NCBI GenBank assembly: GCA_016708875.1
Contig: JADJFA010000042.1
Location: 1-64,000 of the forward strand
DNA length: 64,000 bases
From: Lewinellaceae bacterium
GTDB taxonomy: Bacteria; Bacteroidota; Bacteroidia; Chitinophagales; Saprospiraceae
Direction: 5' to 3'
In this document: piece after piece, positions 38,727 through 46,786 of the stretch
Numbering within the stretch: the stretch's first letter is position 1
Layout of the letters: each line of letters starts with the position of its first letter
Program-made: the position numbers and the translations under genes
Notes under the pieces: model-generated
What the model saw: the letters and a program-made list of their open reading frames with translations, nothing else
Told to the model about the DNA's origin: nothing
The model's database searches: none

Positions 38727-39323
38727 ATGAAAACGAAAAATGCAAATGTTGTTGTCTGGTTGGTTTTGGTGTTAATAATAATAGTGCCAACATTATCTCA
38801 AGGACAGAACAGGTTTGGGATTCGGGGTGGATTAAACGCCAGCAATGTCTCCTTTGACGAATTACCAAACAGAAGCGAACGTTTTGGTTTCCATCTTGGT
38901 GTCTTTGCAGACGTGCCCGTTTTGCCCGATTTTATGTCGCTACAGCCAGAATTGAGCTATGCCACGAAGGGTACTGCTTATAAAGTGTCCGACGAGCGTC
39001 AGAAACTGAATATGAACTATGTAGATTTCTTTTTACCAGTGGCGTTCCACTTGTCTTCGATTGATATCCAAGTTGGGCCGTTCGCCTCTTTCTTAACTTC
39101 TACGCCAGACTTTACTGTATTTGAAGACAAGAGCGTCATTGTGGATGCATTTAAAAAGTATGATGTAGGCCTTACGGCTGGCTTGAGTTATAACTTTGAT
39201 AACTTCCTGTTTGGCCTTCGATACAATCAAGGATTTGTAGACGTGACTAAAGAAAATTCCCGACTACTTTTAGGAAGTGGAAAAAATGCAGTCGGGCAGG
39301 TTTCCATAGGTTATAAATTCTAG
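38727..39323 (+). CDS. outer-membrane beta-barrel protein (PorT/OMP_b-brl type)
   Basis: A 198-residue protein with a signal peptide (about 1-26, ending SQGQ). An eight-stranded barrel pattern opens 'RFGIRGGLNASNVSF' and closes 'NAVGQVSIGYKF', with an aromatic C-terminus as barrel assembly needs. 'FMSLQPELSYATKGTAYKV' is the hallmark second/third strand of the Bacteroidetes PorT-like outer-membrane family. The role is unknown. It is the second gene of the operator-2 unit, ended by a terminator at 39381. Confidence 0.85.
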   Translation: MKTKNANVVVWLVLVLIIIVPTLSQGQNRFGIRGGLNASNVSFDELPNRSERFGFHLGVFADVPVLPDFMSLQPELSYATKGTAYKVSDERQKLNMNYVDFFLPVAFHLSSIDIQVGPFASFLTSTPDFTVFEDKSVIVDAFKKYDVGLTAGLSYNFDNFLFGLRYNQGFVDVTKENSRLLLGSGKNAVGQVSIGYKF

Positions 39324-39380
39324 AATACAAGATAAGAAATATAGTAGTTGATCTCAACTCAACCCAAAACACGCTATGTA

Positions 39381-39417
39381 CACAAGGCCCGTTTCTTTTG
39401 AGACGGGCTTTTGTGTT
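39381..39417. terminator. terminator after the OmpA/barrel unit
   Basis: ACACAAGGCCCGT faces ACGGGCTTTTGTGT around TTCTTTTGAG. The arm ends in a T-rich stretch. Confidence 0.85.
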
Positions 39418-39424
39418 TGCTAGA

Positions 39425-39490
39425 GTGTGAATTATGTAACTATTTTCAATAATTATGTAATTCCAGGGGAAAATAGTCGGCCTACCTTTG
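39425..39490 (+). promoter_or_regulatory. tandem operator 3 plus perfect -7 box (Thivi_2564-like/YtxH)
   Basis: GTGTGAATTATGTAAC then TAATTATGTAAT. The cores are at 39435 and 39456 (21 bp). TACCTTTG, an exact TAnnTTTG box, has TTTG at 39487, 26 bp after the second core. Leader 24 bases. Confidence 0.88.
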
Positions 39491-39513
39491 TAAACATCAT
39501 ATAAAACAATGTT

Positions 39514-39699
39514 ATGCCACTTTTCAATGTTCTTCTAGTGCTGATTGTTGTCGGAGTAATTCTCTGGCTTATAAACAATTATATTCCAATGGATCGCAAG
39601 ATCAAAAACATTCTCAACATAGTAGTTGTGATTGTAGTTATTCTTTGGCTGCTCCGTGCGTTTGGTCTATTGGATTCACTTTCTAGCATTCGCATTTAA
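39514..39699 (+). CDS. small membrane protein, Thivi_2564-like
   Basis: A 61-residue protein with two transmembrane helices: 'NVLLVLIVVGVILWLINNYIPMD', then 'IKNILNIVVVIVVILWLLRAFGLL'. The 'INNYIPMDRKIKNILNIVVVIVVILWLL' arrangement is characteristic of the Thivi_2564 family of small membrane proteins seen across stress loci. The function is unknown. First gene behind operator 3, with the YtxH gene 93 bases downstream. Confidence 0.8.
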   Translation: MPLFNVLLVLIVVGVILWLINNYIPMDRKIKNILNIVVVIVVILWLLRAFGLLDSLSSIRI

Positions 39700-39792
39700 T
39701 TAAAATCAACGCAGTGGTGCAAATAAATTGCTATAGGATAAGTTGTATTTATCTGCACACTGAAATCATTAACCACATTTAATTTTAAAATC

Positions 39793-40071
39793 ATGAGTAC
39801 TGGAAAAGCATTATTGGGCCTGTTGGCCGGTGTTGCCGTAGGCGCAACTTTGGGAGTATTATTGGCCCCTGACAAGGGATCCTCCACTAGGAAAAAAATC
39901 TCTAACAAAGCAAACGATTATGTTGGAGATCTAGAAGGGAAATTCAATGAATTCGCTGAAAGCATTACGAAGAAGTTTGATTCTCTCCGCAAGGAATCTG
40001 CCCAGATGGCAGAAAATGGGAAAGCAAAGATGGAAAAAGCGATTTCTGATGTGCACATTCCCGGTAGATAG
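39793..40071 (+). CDS. YtxH-domain general-stress protein
   Basis: A 92-residue protein. A glycine-rich N-terminal membrane segment ('ALLGLLAGVAVGATLGVLLAPDKGSSTRKKI') is the defining YtxH motif, with 'LAPDKGSSTRKKI' as its basic end. An amphipathic helical tail of about 55 residues follows. YtxH proteins are general-stress proteins in Firmicutes and are common in Bacteroidetes; the mechanism is unknown. It is probably co-transcribed from operator 3 and is followed by a hairpin terminator. Confidence 0.88.
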   Translation: MSTGKALLGLLAGVAVGATLGVLLAPDKGSSTRKKISNKANDYVGDLEGKFNEFAESITKKFDSLRKESAQMAENGKAKMEKAISDVHIPGR

Positions 40072-40092
40072 GCAATATTTTATTGAAAATTA

Positions 40093-40140
40093 GCAAAATG
40101 CAATGAGCTGCAGACAACCGTCTGAAAGCTGTTGCATTTT
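40093..40140. terminator. terminator after ytxH-like gene
   Basis: CAAAATGCAA faces TTGCATTTTG, with an inner GCAGAC/GTCTG pair, followed by TTTTAAA. Confidence 0.7.
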
Positions 40141-40165
40141 GTTTTAAATCAAAACACAATTAATC

Positions 40166-40507
40166 ATGGACGCACCAGTACAATCTATCGAAAAACTATT
40201 TGATCGGATTGAGGAATATGGTAAAACAACCATCGAACTTACTAAGCTAAGGGCGCTGGACTCGAGTATAAAGGTGTTGACGCTAATGGCTTCACGAATG
40301 AGTGTTGTCCTGATGGTATCGTTTGCAGTCCTTATTTTCAGTTTAGGCATGGCCATGTATCTAGGCGATTTGCTTGGTAAAATTCATTACGGTTTTTTTA
40401 TAGTTTCTGGATTTTATATGATTGTAGGAATTATTTTTTACATATTTCTGCATGATTGGATCAAAAAACCAGTTAGTGATTTAATTATATCGGAATTGCT
40501 AAATTAA
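40166..40507 (+). CDS. holin-superfamily-III-like / DUF1469-type membrane protein
   Basis: A 113-residue protein. An N-terminal amphipathic stretch ('SIEKLFDRIEEYGKTTIELTKLRALDSSIKVL') is followed by two transmembrane helices (about 46-68 and 75-97). The layout resembles the putative actinobacterial holin-X/DUF1469 family, whose members are often chromosomal stress-locus proteins rather than phage lysis proteins. There is no phage gene around it. No 21-bp operator precedes it; it lies after the YtxH terminator and may depend on read-through. The function is unknown. Confidence 0.6.
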   Translation: MDAPVQSIEKLFDRIEEYGKTTIELTKLRALDSSIKVLTLMASRMSVVLMVSFAVLIFSLGMAMYLGDLLGKIHYGFFIVSGFYMIVGIIFYIFLHDWIKKPVSDLIISELLN

Positions 40508-40512
40508 TATGT

Positions 40513-40579
40513 TTATGTTGTTTGGCGGGAGACCTCGGAGGTTTTGAAAACCTCCGAGGTCTCCCGCCAAACAACATAA
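40513..40579. repeat. perfect 33-bp hairpin with 1-base loop
   Basis: The arms 40513-40545 and 40547-40579 are exact reverse complements, containing GGCGGGAGACCTCGGAGG and its complement, around a single G. Much longer than a normal terminator. It lies 6 bases after the holin-like gene and 18 before the next start. Confidence 0.9.
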
Positions 40580-40596
40580 GCCAAGTAACACCCATT

Positions 40597-41021
40597 ATGC
40601 AAAAAATAAATTCGCATTCCGAACTCAAAGTTCTATTCTTCTACTTGAACAAAACCAGGCAGAAGAATTCAGGATGCTCCGGGAGCAATTTCATCTTACA
40701 ACGGAGTCTCTAAAGCCAATAAACATAATAAAAAGCACTTTCGGGCAAACAAGCGGTTCAGAGGATTCAAAACAAGGCTTGGTAAGCACCTCTGTGGGGC
40801 TTACTGCCGGGTATTTTTCTAAAATGTTGTTTGAGCGGGCTTCTAATAATCCATTTAGAAAAGTGCTCGGTACGGCATTACTAGTTGGTGTCACGAATGT
40901 AATAGCAAAAAACCCTGGGATTGTTAATTCCTTGGGACAGATGGTTGTTGGCTTTGTTCGGCGAAGAATCAATGCAAGAAAACTCAATGCTAGTAACAAA
41001 CCAAATACCCTAGAGATTTAA
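40597..41021 (+). CDS. small Bacteroidetes membrane-associated protein (one frameshift)
   Basis: About 140 residues if the ATG at 40597 (MQKINSHSEL) is joined, by one base change near 40632, to the frame reading 'LLEQNQAEEFRMLREQFHLTTESLKPINIIKSTF'. The downstream part (from 40674) is glycine/serine-rich with a weakly hydrophobic middle ('KVLGTALLVGVTNVIAKNPGIV') and a basic C-terminus. I recognise only the general pattern 'FxLTxESLKPINIIKSTF', which occurs next to AI-2E transporters and YtxH genes. No function is known. Its stop codon abuts the AI-2E start, so translation is probably coupled. Confidence 0.6.
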
Positions 41022-42128
41022 ATGGGTGCATTCTTAAAATTCCCAATTTACGCAAAGGCGGCGCTTCTACTGGTAGGTTTGTATGTTCTTATCTGCATCC
41101 TATTCCATGGCCAAGATCTAATTCTGCCATTGATTTACTCGGCCATTATAGCCATCTCCGTGAGTCCGGTGGTTAAGTTTTTGGAAAGCAAAAAAATGAA
41201 CCGGACGGTTGCTATAGCGACCGTTCTTTTGATCACACTCTTTATAATAGTTGGGATCATTTTATTGCTTTCGACACAAGTAGGTCGGTTGAGCGAATCC
41301 TGGCCAGAATTGGCAGGCAAATTCAAGGCAGTATTCCGCCAAGGTGTTGCATGGTTTGGCGACGCTTTTAATATAAAAATCACCAAAATTGACAGCTGGA
41401 TCACGAATGCAAAAGCTCAGATCTTCAGTAATAGCGGCGCAGCAATAGGTGTGACCATTACTACAGTAGGCGGGGTGTTGGCAACAGCCTTTCTGACCCC
41501 TGTATACACCTTTATGCTTCTATTCTATAAACCTCATTTGGTGGAGTTTACACACAAGGTTTTTGATGGACACAATGGGAATAAAGTAGATGAAATATTG
41601 AAAGAAACAAAGACGATTATTCAAAGCTATCTTGTTGGACTTTTTATAGAGTTTGCCATCATTGCGGTACTGAATTCACTTGGGCTTCTGATACTTGGTA
41701 TTGAATACGCCATTCTACTCGGCATTCTCGGGGCATTCCTCAATGTAATCCCTTACATAGGCGGTTTGATTGGAGCAGTGTTGTTCATGGCAATTGCCTT
41801 GGTTACAAAATCGCCTGAATATATGTTCTATGTTGTCGCGCTCTATTCGGTCATTCAGCTCATTGACAACAATTATATCGTTCCCAAAATAATCGGATCA
41901 AAAGTGAAGCTCAATGCGCTCATGTCAATTATCGCGGTGATTGCAGGCGCGGCGTTGTGGGGTATCCCTGGTATGTTTCTTTCCATTCCGCTCCTTGCTG
42001 TTGTAAAACTCATTTTAGATCGTATCGAGCCCTTAGAACCCTGGGGCTTTTTACTGGGAGATACCATGCCTCCAATCATTAAGTTAAAACCAATTTTCAA
42101 AAAAAACAAACTCAAACATGGAATATAA
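41022..42128 (+). CDS. AI-2E family transporter (TqsA/YdiK-like permease)
   Basis: A 368-residue polytopic membrane protein of the AI-2E exporter (DUF20) family. The N-terminal helices ('DLILPLIYSAIIAISVSPVV', then 'MNRTVAIATVLLITLFIIVGIILLL') and a long amphipathic loop (about 95-140) are present. The C-terminal helices carry 'ILGAFLNVIPYIGGLIGAVLFMAIAL' and 'IQLIDNNYIVPKIIGSKVKLNALMSIIAVIAGAALWGIPGMFLSIPLLAVVK', both family signatures. Some members export autoinducer-2; others act in Na+/H+ exchange or stress. It starts at the base after the upstream stop and overlaps the next gene by 11 bp, so the three are one operon. Confidence 0.92.
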   Translation: MGAFLKFPIYAKAALLLVGLYVLICILFHGQDLILPLIYSAIIAISVSPVVKFLESKKMNRTVAIATVLLITLFIIVGIILLLSTQVGRLSESWPELAGKFKAVFRQGVAWFGDAFNIKITKIDSWITNAKAQIFSNSGAAIGVTITTVGGVLATAFLTPVYTFMLLFYKPHLVEFTHKVFDGHNGNKVDEILKETKTIIQSYLVGLFIEFAIIAVLNSLGLLILGIEYAILLGILGAFLNVIPYIGGLIGAVLFMAIALVTKSPEYMFYVVALYSVIQLIDNNYIVPKIIGSKVKLNALMSIIAVIAGAALWGIPGMFLSIPLLAVVKLILDRIEPLEPWGFLLGDTMPPIIKLKPIFKKNKLKHGI

Positions 42129-42851
42129 AGCCAGTAACTCAGGATTACGTGCCTTGCTCTCTATGAGGGATGCCAGTTTGGCAATGGAAAACCATTATTC
42201 CCAGATAGCGCGTATAAAGAAGGATATGGAGGCTTTAGATCAAAAAGCACTTTCAGCATTTGAAGATCATTGTTCAACGGAATCATTTGTGAAAATGAAC
42301 AATGATTTAATAGAAATTCAGGATGCTGTAACTTCTGTGACCAAAGCCCTAAATTTGATAAAAGAAAAGATAGTAGAAAAAACAGGTCTGACAGTACGGA
42401 ATTGTGGAGTCGGTTTGATCAACAATTGGACCGATTGAAGGCAGCAATCAAGCATTTGAATGGATTGGGCCTCGAAGTTTTGTCTGAAAGCGTGCATGTC
42501 CAATGGGAAAGCACAATAAGTAAATTTGAGCATAACTTGTTGACTTCCATAGTTTCTTACGCCAGATCATGCAGGGTTGAACTTCAAATGCTCGAAAGAT
42601 ATACGAGTGAGGAATTGAATACGATTACCCAAATAATCCTTAGTAAAATCCCAAAAGATTTTAATGCAGAAGAGGCCGAGGAGTATGAAAAAGATTATAT
42701 GAGTGCCTTAAAGGATTTTAAGAAGGAGTTTAGTGAGAAAAAAAATCTGTGGGACACCTTTTTGGATATCCTGGCAGGTGGAGTCCATCAATCACCATCC
42801 GAACATGTGATGATGGAGCGTTGGATTGAAGGCGAAAAGCGCGATTTGTAA
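42118..42851 (+). CDS. hypothetical coiled-coil protein (one frameshift)
   Basis: About 245 residues, almost entirely helical. The first part (42118 on) reads 'LRALLSMRDASLAMENHYSQIARIKKDMEALDQKALSAFEDHC'. The second, from about 42402 in the next frame, reads 'SRFDQQLDRLKAAIKHLNGLGLEVLSESVHVQWESTISKFEHNLL'. The junction near 42400 is a single-base change. No transmembrane segment or known domain is seen. The ATG overlaps the end of the AI-2E gene by 11 bp, suggesting translational coupling and a linked role. Function not recognised. Confidence 0.6.
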
Positions 42852-42895
42852 AAAAAGGAGTGTCAAAGGATTCGGCATTATGTCCGCCCCAAAAT

Positions 42896-42961
42896 GTGTG
42901 AATTATGTAATTTTTTGAAATAATTATGTAACTCCTCCGCGCTCGACAAAGCCCATCTTTG
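42896..42961 (+). promoter_or_regulatory. tandem operator 4 plus -7 box (AraC-like paralogue 3)
   Basis: GTGTGAATTATGTAAT then TAATTATGTAAC. The cores are at 42906 and 42927 (21 bp), and CATCTTTG has TTTG at 42958, 26 bp after the second core. Leader 34 bases. It places a candidate regulator under its own operator. Confidence 0.88.
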
Positions 42962-42994
42962 CAGGTTTTCTAATTACCGAAAAAATTAATTTTT

Positions 42995-43554
42995 TTGAAA
43001 TTACACATCAAATACATGGTGAGCAGTCGCTGCAAAACTGTAGTGAAGGAAGAGTTGAAGAGCTTCGGTCTGCATTTCATAATTGTGGATTTAGGCGAGG
43101 TGGAAATTTTAGAACAAATTTCTGAAGAGCAGCGAAAGCAACTAAAAATTGAACTGTCGCATTCTGGGCTTGAGTTGATGGAAGATAAAAAAAGCATTTT
43201 GATCGAAAGAATAAAAAATGCAATTATTGAGATGGTTCACCATACCGAGGATTTACCTTCAAAAGATTTTCAGATTATTTAAGTGAAAAATTAAGCCATG
43301 ATTATACTTATATGGCAAACCTGTTTTCTGAAGTTCAGGGAACGACCATTGAACAATTCATTATCGGTCATAAAATTGAGCGGATAAAAGAATTGATTAT
43401 TTATGGCGAACTGAATATGACGGAGATAGCCTGGAAAATGAATTACAGCAGTGTAGCTCATTTATCTAATCAGTTTAAAAAAGTTACAGGGCTAACACCT
43501 TCACATTTCAAACAAATGAAAGACAAAAGGCGAAGCCCAATTGAAGAGATTTGA
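42995..43554 (+). CDS. AraC-type regulator with HMA-like N-domain (paralogue 3, one frameshift)
   Basis: About 187 residues, starting at a TTG codon at 42995 (KLHIKYMVSSRCKTVVKEELKSFGL); no ATG fits the family start. The N-domain has the HMA-like fold with a single Cys at the second metal-ligand position and 'IIVDLGEVEILEQ'. One T is missing in the run near 43266-43271. Restoring it gives 'SKDFSDYLSEKLSHDYTYMANLF', then the AraC HTH with 'NMTEIAWKMNYSSVAHLSNQFKKVTGLTPSHFKQM'. It is directly behind operator 4, so it is probably autoregulated, and upstream of a small membrane protein and the hybrid kinase/receiver pair. Best candidate for the regulator of the operator family (inference). Confidence 0.85.
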
Positions 43555-43575
43555 AACCACTCAACATTTACTACT

Positions 43576-43773
43576 ATGAACATAAAAAAGATATTTGGTA
43601 CAATTCTTACCCTTCTTGGAATAGGAGGATTAATATATACCGCAGTGGTATTTGCCAATGCCACGGGCGGTATGCGTGACATTAAAACGCTTACTATTTA
43701 CGGTATATTAGGCCTTGTTTTCTTTGTTGCTGGAATTGGCCTGGTCCGGGCTACAACAGACGGAACGGAATGA
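43576..43773 (+). CDS. small two-helix membrane protein
   Basis: A 65-residue protein with helices 'IFGTILTLLGIGGLIYTAVVFA' and 'TLTIYGILGLVFFVAGIGLVRA', joined by a short loop 'NATGGMRD'. Similar tiny proteins accompany AraC-like regulators and two-component genes in Bacteroidetes stress loci, but no function is known. It lies 21 bases after the AraC-like gene and 74 bases before the kinase, so it is likely in the operator-4 transcript. Confidence 0.75.
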   Translation: MNIKKIFGTILTLLGIGGLIYTAVVFANATGGMRDIKTLTIYGILGLVFFVAGIGLVRATTDGTE

Positions 43774-43847
43774 AGATTGTAAAAAACAAACAAAGTCGGC
43801 GTTTAAAATGAAACATTTACATCTTTAAATGGTGGAGAAATTAACTA

Positions 43848-46244
43848 ATGGAGCAGCATTTTCGCAATATAGTTGAGCAGGCAAGCAATCCTATCTGTAT
43901 TCTAAAAGGGAAGGATCTGGTATTGGAAGTTGCGAACGCCCCTGTATTTAAACTTTGGCAAGTTGGGAAGGAGGCCCTCGGCAAGCCATTGTTAGAAATT
44001 ATGCCTGAGCTGAAAGGCCAGCAATTTATCCGTTGGCTGTTAAATGTTTATCAAACAGGAATTACGCAAAACGGGAACGAAGAGCCACGTCATTACATTC
44101 GTGAAAATGGCGAAATCGAAACGCGGTATTTCAACTTTATATATCATCCTTATAGAGAAAAGGATGGCACTATTTCAGGCGTAGTAGTTTCTGCCTACGA
44201 CGTAACGGAAAAAGTAAATTCAAGAAAAAGTATCGAATTTAATGAACAACGGTATCAAAGTCTGATTCAAAGCCTGCCATTGGCTGTTTATACTTGCGAT
44301 AAGGACGGGTATATACAACTATTCAACAAGGCGGCCACAAAACTATGGGGTCGCGAACCTCAAATTGGCAAAGACCAGTGGTGCGGCTCTTGGAAACTTT
44401 TCAACATGGATGGCTCAGGTATTGCTTTAGAAAATTGCCCTATGGCAATAACCCTCAAAGAAGGAAATTCAGTAAAGGGAGTAGAAGCCCTGATTGAACG
44501 GCCTGATGGAGAAAGACGTACTGTAATGACCCACCCCCAACTAACTTTTAATGAAAGTGGAGAGATAACAGGTGCAATCAATACTTTAATTGATATTACT
44601 GAGCAAAAAAGAATTGAAAAAGAACTAACCGAAGCAAAAGTATTTGCAGAGTTGGCAACCATAATTGCTGAGGAATCAAAAAACAAAGCTGAAAGCGCCA
44701 CAAATCTTGCAAAAGATGCAGTAAAGGCAAAACAGCAATTTTTGTCGAACATGAGCCACGAAATCCGAACGCCCATGAATGCGATTATCGGGTTTACAAA
44801 AGTGGTGCTGAAAACGGAACTAACAGCAAAACAAAAGGAATATTTAGCTGCTATAAAAACGAGCGGCGATGCTTTGATTGTGCTTATCAATGATATACTT
44901 GATCTTGCGAAGGTTGATGCCGGGAAAATTACTTTTGAGCAAACACCATTTAAGTTGGCTTTATCTATATCGGCCATGCTTCATTTGTTTGAAATAAAAA
45001 TTCATGAAAAGAACTTAGTATTGATCAAAGAATTTGACGCAAAAATTCCGAAAATTTTACTCGGTGATTCGGTACGCCTGCATCAAATAATTTTAAACCT
45101 GGTAAGCAATGCCGTTAAGTTTACGACAGAGGGAAGCATCACCGTAGGCGTTCATTTGCTTCAAGAAGATGAAGAACAGGCAAGTATCGAATTTTCGGTT
45201 AAGGATACCGGGATCGGAATTGCAGAAGACAAATTAGAAGATATTTTTGAAAACTTTCAGCAGGCAACCAGTGGCACATCACGTTTGTTTGGTGGCACCG
45301 GGCTGGGGCTTGCCATTGCCAAACAATTGGTAGAGCAGCAGGGTGGCAACATTCAGGTAAAGAGCAAAATAGGGGAAGGTTCTACTTTTAGTTTTGTTTT
45401 GAATTTTCAAAAAACAACGGCTGAAGCCGAATTGGAAACCTCATTGACGGAATTTGACTCGGAAATCAATAATATTAAAGTGCTGGTGGTGGAAGATATA
45501 CCGCTCAATCAATTGTTGATGAAAACAGTTTTGGACGATTTCGGATTTGAGCGCGATATTGCAGCCAATGGAAAGATTGCCATCGAAAAATTACAATCCA
45601 AGGCATACGATGTAATTTTGATGGACTTGCAGATGCCCGAAATGAATGGATTTGAAGCAACAGAATATATCCGCAACACCCTGCATTCCAAAATTCCCAT
45701 TATCGCGCTAACCGCCGATGTAACCACCGCTGATCTGGAAAGATGTAAAGAGGCTGGCATGGACGATTATATTGCAAAGCCCGTTGACGAAAGATTGTTG
45801 TACAGTAAGATAATTGGGATTGTAATGAAGCCCGTATTAAATACTGTGCTCCAAAAGAATGGAACTGAACGTGCTAAAGATATGAAATACACGGACTTAG
45901 ATTTTTTGATCCAGCGTACAAAAAACAACTCCGGGTTGATCATGGAGATGATTTCTGCCTATTTGCAACAAACCCCGCCTTTGATTAGCGCAATGAAGCA
46001 AGGCCTGCGGGATCAAGATTGGGACGTATTACACGCTGCAGCACACAAGATGATTCCTTCATTTGCGATTATGGGGATGAGCGCAGATTTCGAAAATATG
46101 GCAAAACAAGTTTTGGATTATGCTCGTACACAGCAAAAGGCAGAAGGCATTTCAGAACTGGTTTTGCAACTGGAAAATGTTTGTACCCAGGCTTGTAAGG
46201 AATTGGAGGCAGAATTTAATAAATTCAAAAACAAAAACTCATGA
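43848..46244 (+). CDS. hybrid sensor histidine kinase PAS-PAS-HisKA-HATPase-REC-Hpt (intact copy)
   Basis: A 798-residue cytoplasmic hybrid kinase without transmembrane segments. PAS1 is at about 5-120 ('NPICILKGKDLVLEVANAPVFKLW') and PAS2 at about 130-260 ('LPLAVYTCDKDGYIQLFNKAATKLWGR'). HisKA follows, with His304 in 'NMSHEIRTPMNAIIGF'. HATPase_c has 'LNLVSNAVKF', 'DTGIGI' and 'GGTGLGLAIAKQLVEQQGG'. The receiver domain has the phosphoacceptor Asp593 in 'VILMDLQMPEMNGFE'. The C-terminal Hpt domain has His733 in 'LHAAAHKMIPSF'. Together these make a full phosphorelay ending on Hpt, which should feed the receiver protein encoded next. Its stop overlaps that gene by 4 bp. A degenerate tandem copy follows. 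Confidence 0.93.
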   Translation: MEQHFRNIVEQASNPICILKGKDLVLEVANAPVFKLWQVGKEALGKPLLEIMPELKGQQFIRWLLNVYQTGITQNGNEEPRHYIRENGEIETRYFNFIYHPYREKDGTISGVVVSAYDVTEKVNSRKSIEFNEQRYQSLIQSLPLAVYTCDKDGYIQLFNKAATKLWGREPQIGKDQWCGSWKLFNMDGSGIALENCPMAITLKEGNSVKGVEALIERPDGERRTVMTHPQLTFNESGEITGAINTLIDITEQKRIEKELTEAKVFAELATIIAEESKNKAESATNLAKDAVKAKQQFLSNMSHEIRTPMNAIIGFTKVVLKTELTAKQKEYLAAIKTSGDALIVLINDILDLAKVDAGKITFEQTPFKLALSISAMLHLFEIKIHEKNLVLIKEFDAKIPKILLGDSVRLHQIILNLVSNAVKFTTEGSITVGVHLLQEDEEQASIEFSVKDTGIGIAEDKLEDIFENFQQATSGTSRLFGGTGLGLAIAKQLVEQQGGNIQVKSKIGEGSTFSFVLNFQKTTAEAELETSLTEFDSEINNIKVLVVEDIPLNQLLMKTVLDDFGFERDIAANGKIAIEKLQSKAYDVILMDLQMPEMNGFEATEYIRNTLHSKIPIIALTADVTTADLERCKEAGMDDYIAKPVDERLLYSKIIGIVMKPVLNTVLQKNGTERAKDMKYTDLDFLIQRTKNNSGLIMEMISAYLQQTPPLISAMKQGLRDQDWDVLHAAAHKMIPSFAIMGMSADFENMAKQVLDYARTQQKAEGISELVLQLENVCTQACKELEAEFNKFKNKNS

Positions 46245-46675
46245 AGCAAGAAAATAAGATCAAGATTTTCCTGGTAGATGACGATGCGGTCTATCTTAAG
46301 CTGCTGGAAATTGAATTTATGGAGCACGCTGATTTTGTAATCGAAACCTACCCAACAGGCGAACGGTGTATCGAATTCCTGTCGCACAACCCTGATGTAA
46401 TCATTTTGGACTATCATCTTGACGGGATTGATAAAAGTGCGATGAATGGTATTGAAGCCTTAGACAAAATAAAGGCATATAGCCGCGACATTCCAGTTGT
46501 AATGCTATCCAGTCAGGATAAAATTGATGTAGCTATAAATTGTATGCACCACCAGGCATTTGATTATGTGGTAAAAAGCGAAACTGCTTTCCTGCGCTTG
46601 CAAAAAATTATTTCAAATATTTTCAAGTACAAAAAAATGGAAAAGGAATTGAATTGGTATATGGATCATATGTAA
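46241..46675 (+). CDS. stand-alone receiver-domain response regulator (copy 1)
   Basis: A 144-residue protein with a single CheY-like receiver domain: 'IKIFLVDDDAVYLKLL' (acidic pocket), Asp57 in 'VIILDYHLDG', and the conserved Ser/Thr and Lys in 'VVMLSSQD' and 'YVVKSETA'. A short helical tail (YKKMEKELNWYMDHM) follows, with no DNA-binding output domain. It overlaps the hybrid kinase by 4 bp (ATGA), so it is the obvious phosphate acceptor from the Hpt domain. The output is unknown; it may act by protein contact on another regulator. Confidence 0.92.
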   Translation: MKQENKIKIFLVDDDAVYLKLLEIEFMEHADFVIETYPTGERCIEFLSHNPDVIILDYHLDGIDKSAMNGIEALDKIKAYSRDIPVVMLSSQDKIDVAINCMHHQAFDYVVKSETAFLRLQKIISNIFKYKKMEKELNWYMDHM

Positions 46676-46681
46676 AGCCAA

Positions 46682-46747
46682 GTGTGAATTGTGTAACTTA
46701 TTTGTTTAATTGTGTAATCTTTTCAATTTTTAAAATACAGACCTTTA
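46682..46747 (+). promoter_or_regulatory. tandem operator 5 plus -7 box (second hybrid kinase)
   Basis: GTGTGAATTGTGTAAC then TTAATTGTGTAAT. The cores are at 46692 and 46713 (21 bp). A CAGACCTTTA box has TTTA at 46744, 26 bp after the second core. Leader 40 bases. Confidence 0.83.
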
Positions 46748-46786
46748 TCTTGCATTTCTTTAAAAAAGAAATGGGCAAAAAAGGTC

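Noticed and set aside
40166..40507. Phage holin and nearby prophage
   Set aside because: No phage structural, lysis or integration genes surround it; the holin-like family is common as chromosomal membrane proteins.
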